NCBI GenBank assembly: GCA_032622095.1 | Contig: CP136066.1 | Location: forward strand, 96,057,319 to 96,121,318 | Length of the DNA stretch: 64,000 nucleotides | Direction: 5' to 3' | From: Siphonodentalium dalli | Lineage: Eukaryota; Mollusca; Scaphopoda; Gadilida; Siphonodentaliidae | Shown here: one piece after another, positions 12,390 through 23,960 of the stretch | Layout: each line of letters starts with the position of its first letter | Position numbering within the stretch: position 1 is the stretch's first letter | Notes under the pieces: generated by a model | What the model was told of the DNA's origin: nothing | What the model saw: only the letters and a program-made list of their open reading frames with translations | Databases searched by the model: none | Made by a program: the position numbers and the translations under genes

Positions 12390-12605
12390 TTTTCTGACTG
12401 TGCCCGCGTCGCCTGACTTCAAGGGTTCGACGGTTCGTTCACTCGGGCAACTTCGGGGGATCATGCATTAACTTAACGAACCTCCGAAGTTGCCCAAGCC
12501 AACGACCGGTCGAACCCGGGAAGTCAGGCAACGAGGGCACCTCTGTTTTCAAGGGCGGGTTCGTCCGAACCCATCGAACCCTAGCTGGCTACGCCCATGG
12601 GTGTC
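12390..12605. mobile_element. Small hairpin element ending in GGGCGTAGCCAG
   Basis: Two arms of about 60 bp (12400-12459 and 12479-12540) are inverted copies containing CCTGACTT, GGGTTCGAC and GGGCAACTTCGG, and would fold into a long hairpin with a loop of about 20 bases. The outer right end reads, on the minus strand, ATGGGCGTAGCCAGC, as does the end at 2851. It carries no ORF. It is best read as a miniature inverted-repeat or foldback element. Confidence 0.65.
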
Positions 12606-12733
12606 ACTTCATTGTAGGTTAATTGACTATAATAAGTAAAGTGAGTAGATGGGCGCGAAGCGCCCGGGATGGTCGAAAAGATCGAGTGATCTTCTCCTTT
12701 ACACCTTGACTATAATTGTTTGGGACTTACCTT

Positions 12734-13045
12734 TTAAAGGTACTCAATCCGATCAGGCGCTCCTAAATTACTATTTATTTGGCTTCGGGGGTAAACAATA
12801 TTTGACAAAGTGGTAACAACTTGATTTTAGAGTTATCCATCTTACAGCCGCAATTTGTCCGTTTTTAGCACGTGGTACTCGAAAAGATTGGGCCACAAAC
12901 AACAGAAACAGCACATTTCAAACATCGATATCGAATCAATCTGAGCTTTGATGGGTGGGTTCCTCGACTCGAATCAAATATTTGTTACCCCCGAAGCCAA
13001 ATAAATAGTAGTTTAGGAGCGTCTGATCGGAATGAGTACCTTTAA
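12734..13045. mobile_element. TTAA-type miniature element, ~70-bp inverted ends
   Basis: TTAA is present at both ends (12734-12737 and 13042-13045). Between them the termini are long inverted repeats beginning AAAGGTACTCAATCCG and including CTATTTATTTGGCTTCGGGG. The internal part has the GAGTTATCCATCTT and CTGAGCTTTGATGGGTGGG segments shared with other copies. No protein is encoded. A TTAA target duplication with an AAAGG terminus is compatible with piggyBac- or Kolobok-type transposases; which one is inference. Confidence 0.85.
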
Positions 13046-13297
13046 TATGGAACTTGTCTTTTATGAACAATTGATATCAACCGCGTCTATCTTTGGCACC
13101 AGATTGCCCTCTGTCGAACTAAGTGTATTCATCATTAATACTGCTTTATCATAATATGGCTATTGCCGTTGTTATTTCATCAGTACCAGTATACTGTTTT
13201 TCATCATTCAATTCCACCTTCCTTATTGTGTGACATTCCCCGTGTCATGTTACCTCTTTGCGCCAATCTTCTCACATATCTATCTGATATGACAATA

Positions 13298-13918
13298 AAC
13301 GCTCTTTATTAATCATGCAATTTATCAGCTCGGAGGGCTGAGTGGAGAAAGAAGAAGGCAGCTCTTGGTCGGCTGGCTGCCCATTCCCACTGGGCTGCGA
13401 AGACTGTTGGTCGCCTGCGTACCACCGATGATGGTACCGGAAGTCCAGTCCGGGAGAGGTCTGAGAGACGCCCAGACAACCCCTCCCCGCTGGAGTGCTG
13501 ACTGACGTAACCCATCAAGCTGCCGCTGCTGATGCCGTGGTGGAGACTCTTCCGGAATACATCAGTCAGGAGTCATCCATCGCCACCACGAACAGCATCA
13601 CCAACAACAACAGCACCGGCTCCTACTCGGCGGCCGAGATTGAGAACATACTCAGAGGTGCACAAGAGGACATAGCCAAATATAAAGAAGAAATAGCCAA
13701 ATCCAAAGCAGGTATGGCTATGTCATCACCTCCAACAGCAACATCAACAGAAAACAGAAAGAAAAAGAAAGCATTTTTCATTTTATGTTCACCCCGTCAT
13801 GTGCGATGTATCCCATTCTCATGACCTCATCCAAAATTTCCAAAGTGGGTTGTATGGGAGAGGCTGTGCCTCTTCGAACTCCTCCCAGGTCCGTTCCCCA
13901 AACTCCTAATAAAGAGCG
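13298..13918 (+). pseudogene. GC-rich ORF remnant between inverted CGCTCTTTATTA words
   Basis: I do not recognise this gene. The + strand is open from about 13326 in one frame (Arg/Ala/Lys-rich, with WRKKKAALGRLAAHSHWAAK) until a TGA at 13499. A second frame then opens at once (13495-13824) with a Ser/Thr/Asn-rich stretch and a short helical segment, ILRGAQEDIAKYKEEIAKSK, typical of a coiled coil. The two frames may be one protein broken by a frameshift. The segment is richer in GC than its neighbours and is bounded by AACGCTCTTTATTAA at 13298 and TAATAAAGAGCGA at 13906. It may be cargo or a remnant of a mobile element; a host exon is possible but unsupported. Confidence 0.3.
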
Positions 13919-16900
13919 AGGGCAACAGAGCACGTTATACGTGTACAACCCGACTCTGCATGTGCCCACCCGCATACTATGCCAATAAGTTGAAGTGATT
14001 ACCATCTCTTTCTTTTCTTTCTCTGCCGCCTGTTATCCCGAACACTATATCTTCTTCCCTTTTCTCCCATATACACCTAACTCAGATTATGTTATATATC
14101 TCCAATTCTCCGAAAACCTTTATTTCCAATCCTTCCCATCACTTATTGGGGACGGGGCATGTAGCCAAATGGGAGATTACTTCATATAAGCCATCGGGCT
14201 TGTCTGATAATTGTGTCCATAATTATATTAAGACTTCTATTTTTCATTTATGTGTCATTTGTATATTATGTTATTTGTTTGGAATTGGAAATAAAAAAAT
14301 GTTTATACTATTGACCATGCATGTACATGTGCACATCACGAGGACTGTGCGCGCATTTGATTAAATCCACCAACGTGGTAAAACAAATTACACCAGAATC
14401 AGTCAGAAATGGAAAAAAAGAAGAGGGAATGTTTTTGGCACAATGAATAAAGAGCGTCCACCTTAGAGACGTTTAACACATTAAAGGTGCGAAATAGCTG
14501 ACATCAATGGCGTTATATATACTACTCTTCTTTCTCTGTGATATCATATATCGAGTATATATTTTATTTTTAACATCTTCTGTGAGATCTTGATTATTTT
14601 ATATTAAAGAGGCCCTGTCAGATTGGACATCATAAAACAACCATCAGAAAAATCATTATATCGGACCCAAGGCACGATATAATTAATATGAACTTGTGAT
14701 GGCCAGATATCGACTATAAAAAGAAGTTTTAATGCGTTTTGAATTTTTGCCAGCCTGGTAAAAATTACAATGATCGACTTGCATATTAATAAGCCCTTGT
14801 TAAGCATGTCTTGTATTTATTGAACCATTTTAGTGTAAACATATTTAAAGGCACGGGCGGCGTTCGTTGCAGAAATATTCATATTTGTTCAAATCGCCAT
14901 CAACGGAAGGAATATTAAAATATATATAGCTTTGTTCATATGCCAAACATAATCAGCGCTAAATATTATATTGTCACCAAGACGTACGATGGTGTAGTAA
15001 ACAAGAGCCTGCTCGTGTTAAAGAAGTTTTACATAACACAGCGCAATTCTAATCACACACAAATGATATAAACGCTCTTTATTTTTTCCATATCAGGAAA
15101 GCAGTAACAAATAACTATTTTTATGTTACCATGTCCGGATCTAAACAAAAGCCAGGTAACGTGACGTTTTTTTGCTTTTGCTTACATAATAAAGGGGAAA
15201 ATTTACAATGCCATACTGTTTATGCCATATTTCTGAATTGTATAAGAACAAAGTCTGTCTATATTTGACTATTCTTTCTGTTTATGGCGGTTTTTGGCGG
15301 AGCTGAATATTTTAACAGCATACCCATCGCCAACGCCGCCCGTATCTTTAATTCTAATCCTACTATTTAACATATATAAACAAAAGTGTTGACAAAAATA
15401 AATAGAATGGAAACTATGGATCGATTGGAACCATTTTCGTAAATAAAACGCAACAACTAGTGTTGAACGTTGTGCAGACAGTCACATACTATTCTGCATG
15501 CTTTTCTTTTCTGAGGAGATAACTTCAGATAAGCGGTGACCCGCTTGTTGTTATGTCCTCTTCACCCTCTTCTATTCTAACCTGTCATATAAATCACAAT
15601 GATCAATGTCTTGTTTCATGTATATATGTATTAATTGAGGGTAGAAATAAATATTGTTTAAACCATTCAGAGACGGCGACGATACATGTAGCTCGGGAAA
15701 TAAAACGGTATACTTCTATATATTTATGCACCCTATTTAGTATCGGAAAGATAAACAAACGTATTTATAATTAAGTACAAAACATCCCTTCTTATTCGGC
15801 GTTGACACTTAAAGAGCGTTTCTCGTTTCCGTCACGATAAATACTGTCATTTTAGCTAACAAAAAATAAAGATTAATTGCTATGAAGTCGGTAACGTTCG
15901 TTCATATGTTATGACTGTGACTGTGTTTCGCTTTAATCGCGGGGTTTAGGGGCAAAAACAAACCATGCAATGAATTGTCAACAGTTCAAGAACGTCATAT
16001 ACATAACAATCATTTATCAGGTAGAAGTTCAGAATGATGAAAAAGACAACAGGTCATGCTGTTTTAAAATAGTGATTGTTATGTATATGTATGTCTGGGT
16101 ATGTAGTAATAAATAGATACACTATTGTTTTTAAATCATATATTTTATGGTTCAATATACTGCAGGTAATATTTGCCATCTTAGTATAAATAGGAAGAGA
16201 GAATGCATATGGATATACATTAAAATTTATTCATTGACTCTTTGGAATGATTCTGGACTGTCTCAGTTACAACTTAGAACTTCGAATGAAACAAAAAATT
16301 CATTAATATTTTTTATAAAATAACGAGAATACTGAAGTCGGCGGTGGAAGTTTTCTGTGATAGTTATCTTGTGAATTTAGTTTCCAAATCCAGCGATAAA
16401 CGCATGTTTTAAGTTTAACCTCTTCAATTTCATTTTTAATCATTGTTTTTATGTAAATAACTTTATTTAAACACAACATAATGAGGATTAGAGGTTTCCC
16501 CTCATCTTGGGAGGTGTTCATTTAGATGAAGACAAAGAGAGGTGTGACACCTGTCCTTAACGTGACAAGATATTGTAATGACCAATGGGAATCAGAGTTA
16601 GTTAGTGGGCGTGGTTTAAGGCGTGACTTGTGATTTCGCGGTAAAAATATCAGAAAATACTGCCATTGCTCCATGGACTGTCGCGCTATTCACATCTATC
16701 CATACGGTATGTTTACTATCAACTGACGTTTCTCTTTTCGTCTAAAATAAAACAAAGTAGTTTAAATTAAAGTATTTTCAATCTATAGATTGTTCATAAA
16801 AAGTCTTGAGACCCAATTAAAATTGTCAAACAAACATTTTGTATAACCATTTCTAAAACGAAATTATAACTGGTCTGTGAACTGAATTAATATTTTATGT

Positions 16901-17334
16901 TGGTCATTTAGTACCCGCAGACTGAGGGTCCCAAATTGTATGTGATAAAGTTAATGGTAATACATGATAGATAACATATTCTCCCGCACCAAATTCGCTC
17001 TTGACGTTGTTTCCCTTGTTTTCATCACCAGTTCTGGACGATTCAGGTATGCAACATCTGCAAATGCCAATATGATAATCATGCATAGCTTATGGTTGAT
17101 GGTATGTATATTGAATGATTTATGGGGGGGGCTTACGTAACTGCCAACTCGTAACTGATTTGGTCATCTCGTAGCTTCTGTTCGTGAGTATTTTCCTGCC
17201 CTTGCATGTCATGTTTTACCTCCATGAAATGACACAGAAGCCCACCAGAATGCCACACGATGTTATGTTAGGCTTCGTTCATCGTTTATAGTGCATCGTC
17301 TGGTGTTATGGTGCTCTTCTTTTTATTTCTGAAG
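13919..17334. other. No recognised gene; scattered CGCTCTTTAT words
   Basis: Sequence is AT-rich with only short, motif-free ORFs. The word AATAAAGAGCGT or its reverse complement occurs at 14446, 15071 and 15811; the last two face each other 740 bp apart. I see no repeat arrays, splice-bounded exons or RNA genes that I could defend. Confidence 0.4.
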
Positions 17335-17450
17335 GAGGGTACGAGATGACTCACAGGGTACGAAATGACTCACGACCAGAGGGTACGAGATGACCAAATC
17401 GGGTACGAGTTGGTAGGGTACGAAATTGCGAGGGTACGAAATGACTGTAA
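17335..17450 (+). repeat. Compact cluster of GGTACGAAATGACT words
   Basis: Six close copies (GGGTACGAGATGACTCA, GGGTACGAAATGACTCA, GGGTACGAGATGACCAA, GGGTACGAGTTGG, GGGTACGAAATTGCG, GGGTACGAAATGACTGT) lie within about 115 bp. The word is the same as in the array at 1-2660, but the spacing is only 14 to 26 bp. There is no associated gene. Confidence 0.75.
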
Positions 17451-17849
17451 CCCGGTCATGCCGTCATGGGTGATTTCCTTTCAACAATTAACTCGAACAA
17501 TATTATTGTGCAATCGCTGATAGACCAGCCCGCTTTTCACCTGTGTATATATTGGTCAGTGTGCCAGTTTGATTGTCTCTAATCAGCTGTCAGGTCGGTG
17601 GTCACGCACCTTGGTTATAAGCTATTATTATAAATACTAACTGATGATGGTACACGTACTCTGCATGTACATGGTACATTTGTTGCGCATTCGAGGGAAT
17701 TAATTAATGTACATGTATGTCCATATATATATATGGAAGAAATGGGATGGCACGTTTCTGTGGATTCAAACTTAATGGACAATTAGTTCAATAATCTAAA
17801 TCTGAGTGCGCCGTGGACATATTTACACAGGGACGGATCTAGAGGGCCT

Positions 17850-18130
17850 GATTTGGAGGTGTGGGACTGTTCATCTTTGGAATTTATCGACCGACCGTGG
17901 TTATGGCCAGGTGTGAGAATTTTTTTTAATCTGAACCCTGAAAATTGCAAAATCCTAGCATCCAGCCTTAAGATTTCCAATTGTTGGACATTTTCCAAAC
18001 TTGACGCACCTCTAATAAGGTTGGATCATTTCCAACTGATGGTCATTTCAGTCCAACAATTTGGTAAAAAAATAAGCAAATGTTGCCTAAAGAAATCACC
18101 AATAACAAATTGTTGAAAATAAAACTACGA
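17850..18130 (-). repeat. Diverged copy of the 38.3-38.9 kb repeat
   Basis: GGTGTGAGAATTTTTTTTAA, then TTGCAAAATCCTAGCATCCA, then TTGTTGGACATTTTCC occur in this order. They match, in reverse complement, the order CCAACTC, GATGCTAGGATTTTGCGA, TTTTCGCACACCGG of 38340-38860. The overlapping ORFs on both strands (17783-18116) are by-products. It is an old dispersed repeat of unknown class. Confidence 0.5.
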
Positions 18131-18925
18131 GAACAATTTCAACATATTGCTGATGTCAAATGTCCAACTATTGCCGTGTCAGGTATGAAATTTCTAGCTT
18201 TTGAATATTTTGATTAAAGTTGTGATGAGACCACCCCCCCCCCCCCCCACATCGCCACGACCCTATATACATGGACATGGTGAACGCCCGAGTAAAATGA
18301 AAAACATATTTTATTGTATAATGTGCAAACGGAAAATGTGTCACATTTGATTCGCGATGTTGAAACTTATATATATAATATAAAATCCAATCCGAATGAT
18401 TAGACACCAATTTGTAGATGTATGCGACGAAAAGATCTCAAAACTGACAATGGTGCGACACTCACTTCACAGGCTGTATGTGAACCCAAACAAACCATTA
18501 ACAATGATTTTTAAATATCTATAAAATTACCAATAGCAATACCTGAAAGTTTGAGTTGGATATTAATAATTTCGGCATTTCCATTTCTAAAAGGTTTCAT
18601 TTCACTATACTGCCCAGCCATATCTCTAACATGAAGCGGCTAGATGTTTACAGGTGTACAGCAATATCATATTGCAGTTCAGTGAGAACTAAAACGAAAA
18701 CTATTAACAAGTAAAGGAGACACATGAATATATGCGTATCTTCGCCGGCGATGTGTAAACACTCTGCCCAACCTTCGCCGGCTAACGGGTTCGCCGGGTA
18801 ACGGCTTCACCGGCTATGTGTAAACGTCACCTTAGTAGCATGTATCCACTTCAATTGAGCAAAAGATCATGTAAATAGTAAATGGATTCTGAAATGGCGA
18901 ATCTTGCTCATATAAACACATACAA
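18131..18925. other. No recognised gene; poly-C tract and CGCCGG cluster
   Basis: A run of about 17 C lies near 18233-18249. Near 18740-18825 four copies of a TTCGCCGGCTAACGG-like motif occur within about 90 bp. Nothing else is recognised. Confidence 0.4.
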
Positions 18926-18929
18926 CTAA

Positions 18930-21148
18930 CAAGCAAACGTACATATAAAATAAATTTGGGCAAGAAAATACACAAATTAAAGGGGGAATCAAGTAAAGAA
19001 TTTTGGAAATTGGTCAGGGAACTTGATGGGAAACTTGAAAATAGGCCAACACCTACAAGTAATGAAATCCAGGAATATTTCGAAACAATAGAAGATGACA
19101 TCACTAGGGGTACCACTGACAATAGCACTGCCTTAATGAAAGTAAACAACAAAGAAATGATTTAGATATCTCACTTCTTAACAAAGAAATTTCTATAGAG
19201 GAACTAATGAACGCAGCGAACAAACTTAAAAATGAAAAGGCCCCAGGCTTTGATTCAGTAACAAATGAAATGATAAAATATAGTGTTGAGAAGTTGGGAC
19301 ATTTTTACAAAAAGTTATTTAATAAAATACTTGAAACGGGATACATTCCGACAGATTGGGAAATAGGTATTATTAGACCAATATACAAAAAAGAAGACCC
19401 GACTAACCCCGATAATTACCGGAAGATCACACTCCTATGTACCCTATCAAAACTCTTCACAAGCATTATATGTACCCCTATAAATGTTTTTTTCCAAGAG
19501 AACAATCTCCAGACCGAAGCCCAAGCCGGGTTTCGGAAAGGATACAGTACAACAGACATTTTCCCTATATGCCCTTACTCAAATTATGAAATTAATGAAA
19601 AGAAACTTATATTGCGCTTTCATAGATTTTTCCAAAGCATTTGATAGCGTTTGGCGAGAGGGCCTATGGAGAAAACTCCTACTTTCCGGTATCTCAGGAA
19701 AAAAATTGGAAATTATAAAAAGTATGTACAAAAATCTCAAGATGTGTGTTTTGACCGACGTTTATTCAGGTCATTTCACAAGCCAGATTGGCTTAAAACA
19801 AGGAGATGGGTTATCACCGATACTTTTTGCTCTGTACATCAACGACCTCGAGGAATACTTGAATAACTGTCGATGTAACGGTATTGATATCGGCAGATTT
19901 ATTGATTTTAACACAGAAATATATATCAAGCTTTTCTTACTAGTGTACGCTGATGACACCGCCCTTTTTTCAAACTCCCAAGCTGAGCTACAAAGCGCCC
20001 TGAATCATTTTGCTGCATACTGCAACAGTTGAAAGCTTAATATAAATACAAGTAAGACGAAAATTGTAGTGTTCGGCAATAAAAGAAAACACAAAAATCC
20101 ACTCGCTTTTAACATAAACGGAAATGATATCGATATTGTTGACAGCATTAAATATTTGGGCACATGGTTTAACAGAAAATGTAATTTTTGCAAAGAACGA
20201 AATATGAGATGTAAAAACGCGAAGAAAGCAATGTACGCGCTTATAAATAAGGCCAGAAGACACAATCTCTCGTACGACAGCATCTTAGAAATATACGACA
20301 AATCAATCGCCCCAGTAATGATACATGGATCCGAAATATGGGGTTTCGAGAGCACCACCAGTCTAGAAAAGCTCGAGAAATGGTTTCTTAAATTCGCACT
20401 CAATTTACGCAAAACAACAAGCTGCGCTTTCATTTTCGGAGAAACCGGCATCATCCCAATTGGTATAAGAATACGAAACAGAAGTTTGTCATACTGGGGC
20501 AAAATATTGAACATGACGTGCGATAGACTTCCCCTGATTCTGTACTATGTCATGTACAGTTACTACGTAACACACAAATGCAAGAATGCGTGGTTTGAAT
20601 ATATACAAAACAGTCTAAATAATCTAGGTCTATCCAATATCTGGATCGACCAATCCACCCCCACCCCCTCTATCTATAATACACTCATTAAACGCAGACT
20701 GAACGACGCGTATATACAATCATGGCAAAGCGATATAGGAAGCTCTAATAAATGTGTATTTTACAGAATTATTAAAACAGAATTCTCAAAAGAAACATAC
20801 TTAGCATTAGATAACAAGACAACAGTAACCCGCTTACTTAAGTTCAGAACGAGAAACCATCATCTGCCAGTAGAATCCGGATCATGGACCAACAAGGATT
20901 ACTCAGATAGAAAATATTCACTATGTAACGAGGAACTCGGGGATGAGTATCATATCATCCTTAAATGCAAGAAACTACTCGATCTAAGACAGAAACATAT
21001 CAAACCCTACTACAGAGTTAGGCCCAACACATACAAATTGAATGCGCTTTTCACCTGCAGAAATAGACGAACTCTGACTAATCTAAGCATATTCATCCGC
21101 GACGCCCTACGTTTAATGGGAGCTCCTGTGGCAAACAACACCGCCTGA
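18930..21148 (+). pseudogene. LINE reverse transcriptase gene, 5'-truncated, three breaks
   Basis: This is the 3' two-thirds of a non-LTR retrotransposon ORF2. In order it has a pre-RT linker (18956-19165), the RT start with KAPGFDSVTNEMIKY (19240), AQAGFRKGYSTTD (19525), AFIDFSKAFDSVW (19617), LKQGDGLSPILFALYIND (19793), the catalytic YADDTALFSNS (19946), thumb and connection, and a C-terminal zinc-knuckle-like region with LCNEELGDEYHIILKC (20920-20970). It is broken by a frameshift near 19160, another near 19560 and a TGA at 20030-20032 where the family likely has Trp; the last part (20033-21148) is open. The endonuclease domain is missing, as in usual 5' truncation. It is related to the minus-strand LINE at 27735-37410 but less decayed. 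The clade is not assigned. Confidence 0.85.
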
Positions 21149-21429
21149 ATATATATGAACAAACTATTAACCGCAGTAACTAAGTAACATGCCCCATGCA
21201 CCCCTCACCCGTTCAATAAGACTGCAATATAACGCGCGCGAGTTAATGACACCCCATCCTTTCCGAAATAAAAAGATTGACTTGTGCATATGCTCCATAT
21301 TACCCCGACCCAGGTCTGACCCCTTACTTTTGCCAATTATATATTATTTATACAATGGACCCCCCCCCCACATATATATATACGTCAATTATAACACGCG
21401 ATACTGTTTTACACCCCTACCTCCCCATG
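21149..21429. other. Probable LINE 3' flank, undefined
   Basis: This may include the 3' untranslated part of the LINE ending at 21148, but I see no clear tail or target duplication. It contains a short C run and an ATATATATAC tract near 21361-21383. Confidence 0.35.
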
Positions 21430-21930
21430 ATTACATGCAGAAATTTTTGTTACTAAAACGGCTGCGTAGCCAGAACCATGGCGGCCACCGGGAATCCCTG
21501 CATTTTCGTGCGGTGCCAAGTGGGCATCTATAGGACAGGGACGCGACCATATAGTCCCTTCCAAATGTTCGAAATTGGGCTGAAGTCGTGCATGGGGTGT
21601 CGAAATGGTACTTGTTGTTACTAAAACGGTTGCGTAGTCAGAACCATGCATGGCGGCCACCCGTGAATCCTTGCATTATCGTGCGGTGCCACCCGGCGGG
21701 TGTGCATAGGGCAGGGACGCGGCCATATAGCCCCTTCTATATTGTCGAAAATTGGGCTGAAGTCGTGCATGGGGTGTCACAATAGCACTTTTTGTTACTA
21801 AATCGGTTGCGTATATAGTCAGAACCATGGCGGCCACCCGGGAATCCTTGCATTTTCGTGCGGTGCCACCCAGCGGCCATCTATATATAGGGCATGGACG
21901 CGGCCATATAGCCCCTTCCAAATTTCCGTA
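21430..21930. repeat. ~175-bp tandem repeat, three copies
   Basis: Units start near 21447, 21614 and 21796 with TTGTTACTAAAACGGYTGCG. Each contains AGAACCATGGCGGCCACC, ATTTTCGTGCGGTGCCA, GACGCGRCCATATAG and TTGGGCTGAAGTCGTGC. Spacing is 167 and 182 bp. The third copy is shortened at its right end. Overlapping ORFs on both strands (21409-21921) repeat the same peptide pieces in different frames and look non-coding. The units are GC-richer than their surroundings. Confidence 0.8.
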
Positions 21931-22479
21931 AAGCTGATTTTAGCGGATTGTTTATATGCTGTTCCACGGATGATCCTCGAGAAGATGACATCAAAACAGC
22001 TTATATATCATTTGTTCTATGTTCACCTCAAAACCGAGTCTCAACGACAAGACTAAAGTGGCCTCCGTTGCAGAGCGAGTGTCAAGTTTACACGTTTTCC
22101 GATTTATAGGGGATGACATGGTGTCATGTCAACACGGTTTCGTGTCAGCCCTATAGTTGACCAAATCCCCACATACACAAAATTAAATACATCGTATGTG
22201 TTCTAACGGAGAAAAATTACCATTTTGAGCACATGCTAGTCGAACAGTATTAGCGCTGTATTTTCGAGCACGCCATTGGGTTATCTTTGATCACGTTGTC
22301 TGATTTGATGTGTTTCATTGGGTGAGCACATAGAACAGTTAAGCACTCACAAATTAGTCATCTTTGTGGTTAATACAAATTTACATGACGTTTTACACTG
22401 ACATGAACGATCAAATACCATATACCATCTGATGCAGAATGACCAGCCGATTCCAATGATACCAATAACTCATTTTTCA
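21931..22479. other. No recognised feature
   Basis: I see no gene or repeat family in this interval. Confidence 0.4.
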
Positions 22480-22990
22480 CCAAAATTCAGATAGAACTTA
22501 TTAGCACTGATTTGCCATCTCTATTTATAAAGTGCGCCATGCCTTCTGTAACAATCCAATTCATATAAATTGTACACTTCCTGGCAGATTTACCTTTTGT
22601 TCACGCCCAGCTCAATATTGAGAGCATATACCTTTCGCTCTTGGTGTTTTCTAGATTTCAAATCGAGTGGAGGGTTCCCAAACCAACGAAACATCGCCGA
22701 TCTTATTTGCCATCCTCTTTATGTAAAGAGTCCAATGCGTTCTATGTCCATCCAATCCATATGATGTGAATATTTCTTGGTAGATCAACCATTTGTCCAC
22801 ACCATTAGTCAATGTTGAGGGCATATATATCGACAGTTATTGATGTTTTCACGACTTCAAATATGGCATGGGTACCTAACCAAGACTTCAGATCGGGTAT
22901 ATGGGTCCCCCAAACCATCGAACAATCGCCTTTCGTGTTTGCCATCTACCTTTGTCAAGACCCTTCGGTAGCAATGCACGATTCCTGACT
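22480..22990 (-). repeat. Three units of the 5.8-kb element's internal satellite
   Basis: Read on the minus strand, the series GTGTGGACAAATGG-like, GGTTCCC-like, CTTTACATAAAGAGGATGGC and ATATGCTCTCAATATTGA recurs with about 185-bp spacing. These are the landmarks of the array at 4680-7050. No inverted arms of the 5.8-kb element are next to it. A 15-base G run at 23004-23018 marks the outer side. Confidence 0.65.
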
Positions 22991-23179
22991 ATTTCACCAT
23001 GTTGGGGGGGGGGGGGGGTACTGTACTACATGTACAACCTTCTGCAGCACATTACATATTTGTAGGTTTTCAAAGGCGCTTGTCATATTTATCTCTGACA
23101 AACACTAACATTATATAACCTTATGTTGTTAGTGGACGCTGACTTCTAAAGATGCCACTGTATCCACCTTTGATTCTTC

Positions 23180-23960
23180 TTCTTCTATTTCTCCGAACTC
23201 TCCTGAATTTTTATTTTTAGTTTATTGATCGTATCAGGGTCTGTCAGACTCAACTCAGCCTTGAAATTTAATTTGATTTCTTGGTCCTGCCAATGGTAAT
23301 CCGTTATTATCCAGTTTATTTTTTGAATGAATTCATGTCTTCTGCTTATACCACTCTTTCTGTTAGATGGCTCCACCACTTTTAGACCGAGTATTTCCTC
23401 GCATCCCTGTTGGCTCCTTCCAGAAATAGCTTGTAATTATGCCCTCTGGTTCTGAGTTCGGTGCTTCTTTTTAGTACGTCATTTACTTCGGATCATAGGT
23501 GTTAGATATCTTGAAGCATTCTATTATGTCTCCTCTTATTCTTCTGTAATTCAATGTTGGTATAATTAGCTTCTTTAGTCTTCCTTCATATGGTAGGCCC
23601 TTCATTTCTGGTATCAATTTTGTGAATCTTTTTTGAACTTTCTCCAGAATTTCAATGTCTTTCTTTAAATGTGGACTCCCACGCAGGTTGGGTATATTCT
23701 AGATGTGGTCTCACCAGACTGTTGTATAATTTAAAAATTGTGTCCATATGTGTAAATGCTCTTCGTATGGCTCCAGTGACAGCATTTGCTTTCTGTATTT
23801 TTTCAGTCATGTATTCGAATTTCAGTTTATTATCAGTTGTGACTCCTATATCTTTTTCTTCATTAACCTCTTTCGGGTGTACACTAACTGATGCACACCA
23901 TCCATCGCTATTTTTCCTAAGGTCTCAGAGAATTTCTTTACAAGTATGTCATCTTGCATG
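23180..23960 (-). pseudogene. CR1/L2-type LINE 3' end
   Basis: Minus-strand translation (with frameshifts) shows the C-terminal part of a CR1/L2-like RT protein. It has a segment with DIGVTTDNKLKFEYM (about 23850), KANAVTGAIRRAF (about 23780), YNSLVRPHLEYTQPAWES (about 23710), EKVQKRFTKLIPEMKGLPYE (about 23630), RLKKLIIPTLNYRRIRGD (about 23560) and RTRGHNYKLFLEGANRD (about 23430). It ends in the usual region after the W-S/N-L motif. The RT core is absent, so the copy is 5'-truncated, and several stops show that it is dead. Confidence 0.75.

Noticed and set aside
12400-12540. tRNA-like B-box words (GGGTTCGAC, GTCGAACCC)
   Set aside because: They sit symmetrically in hairpin arms with no A box at the right distance and no cloverleaf.
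13778-14005. 75-codon minus ORF opposite the GC-rich remnant
   Set aside because: Unrecognised and overlapping two + strand frames; no evidence to prefer it.
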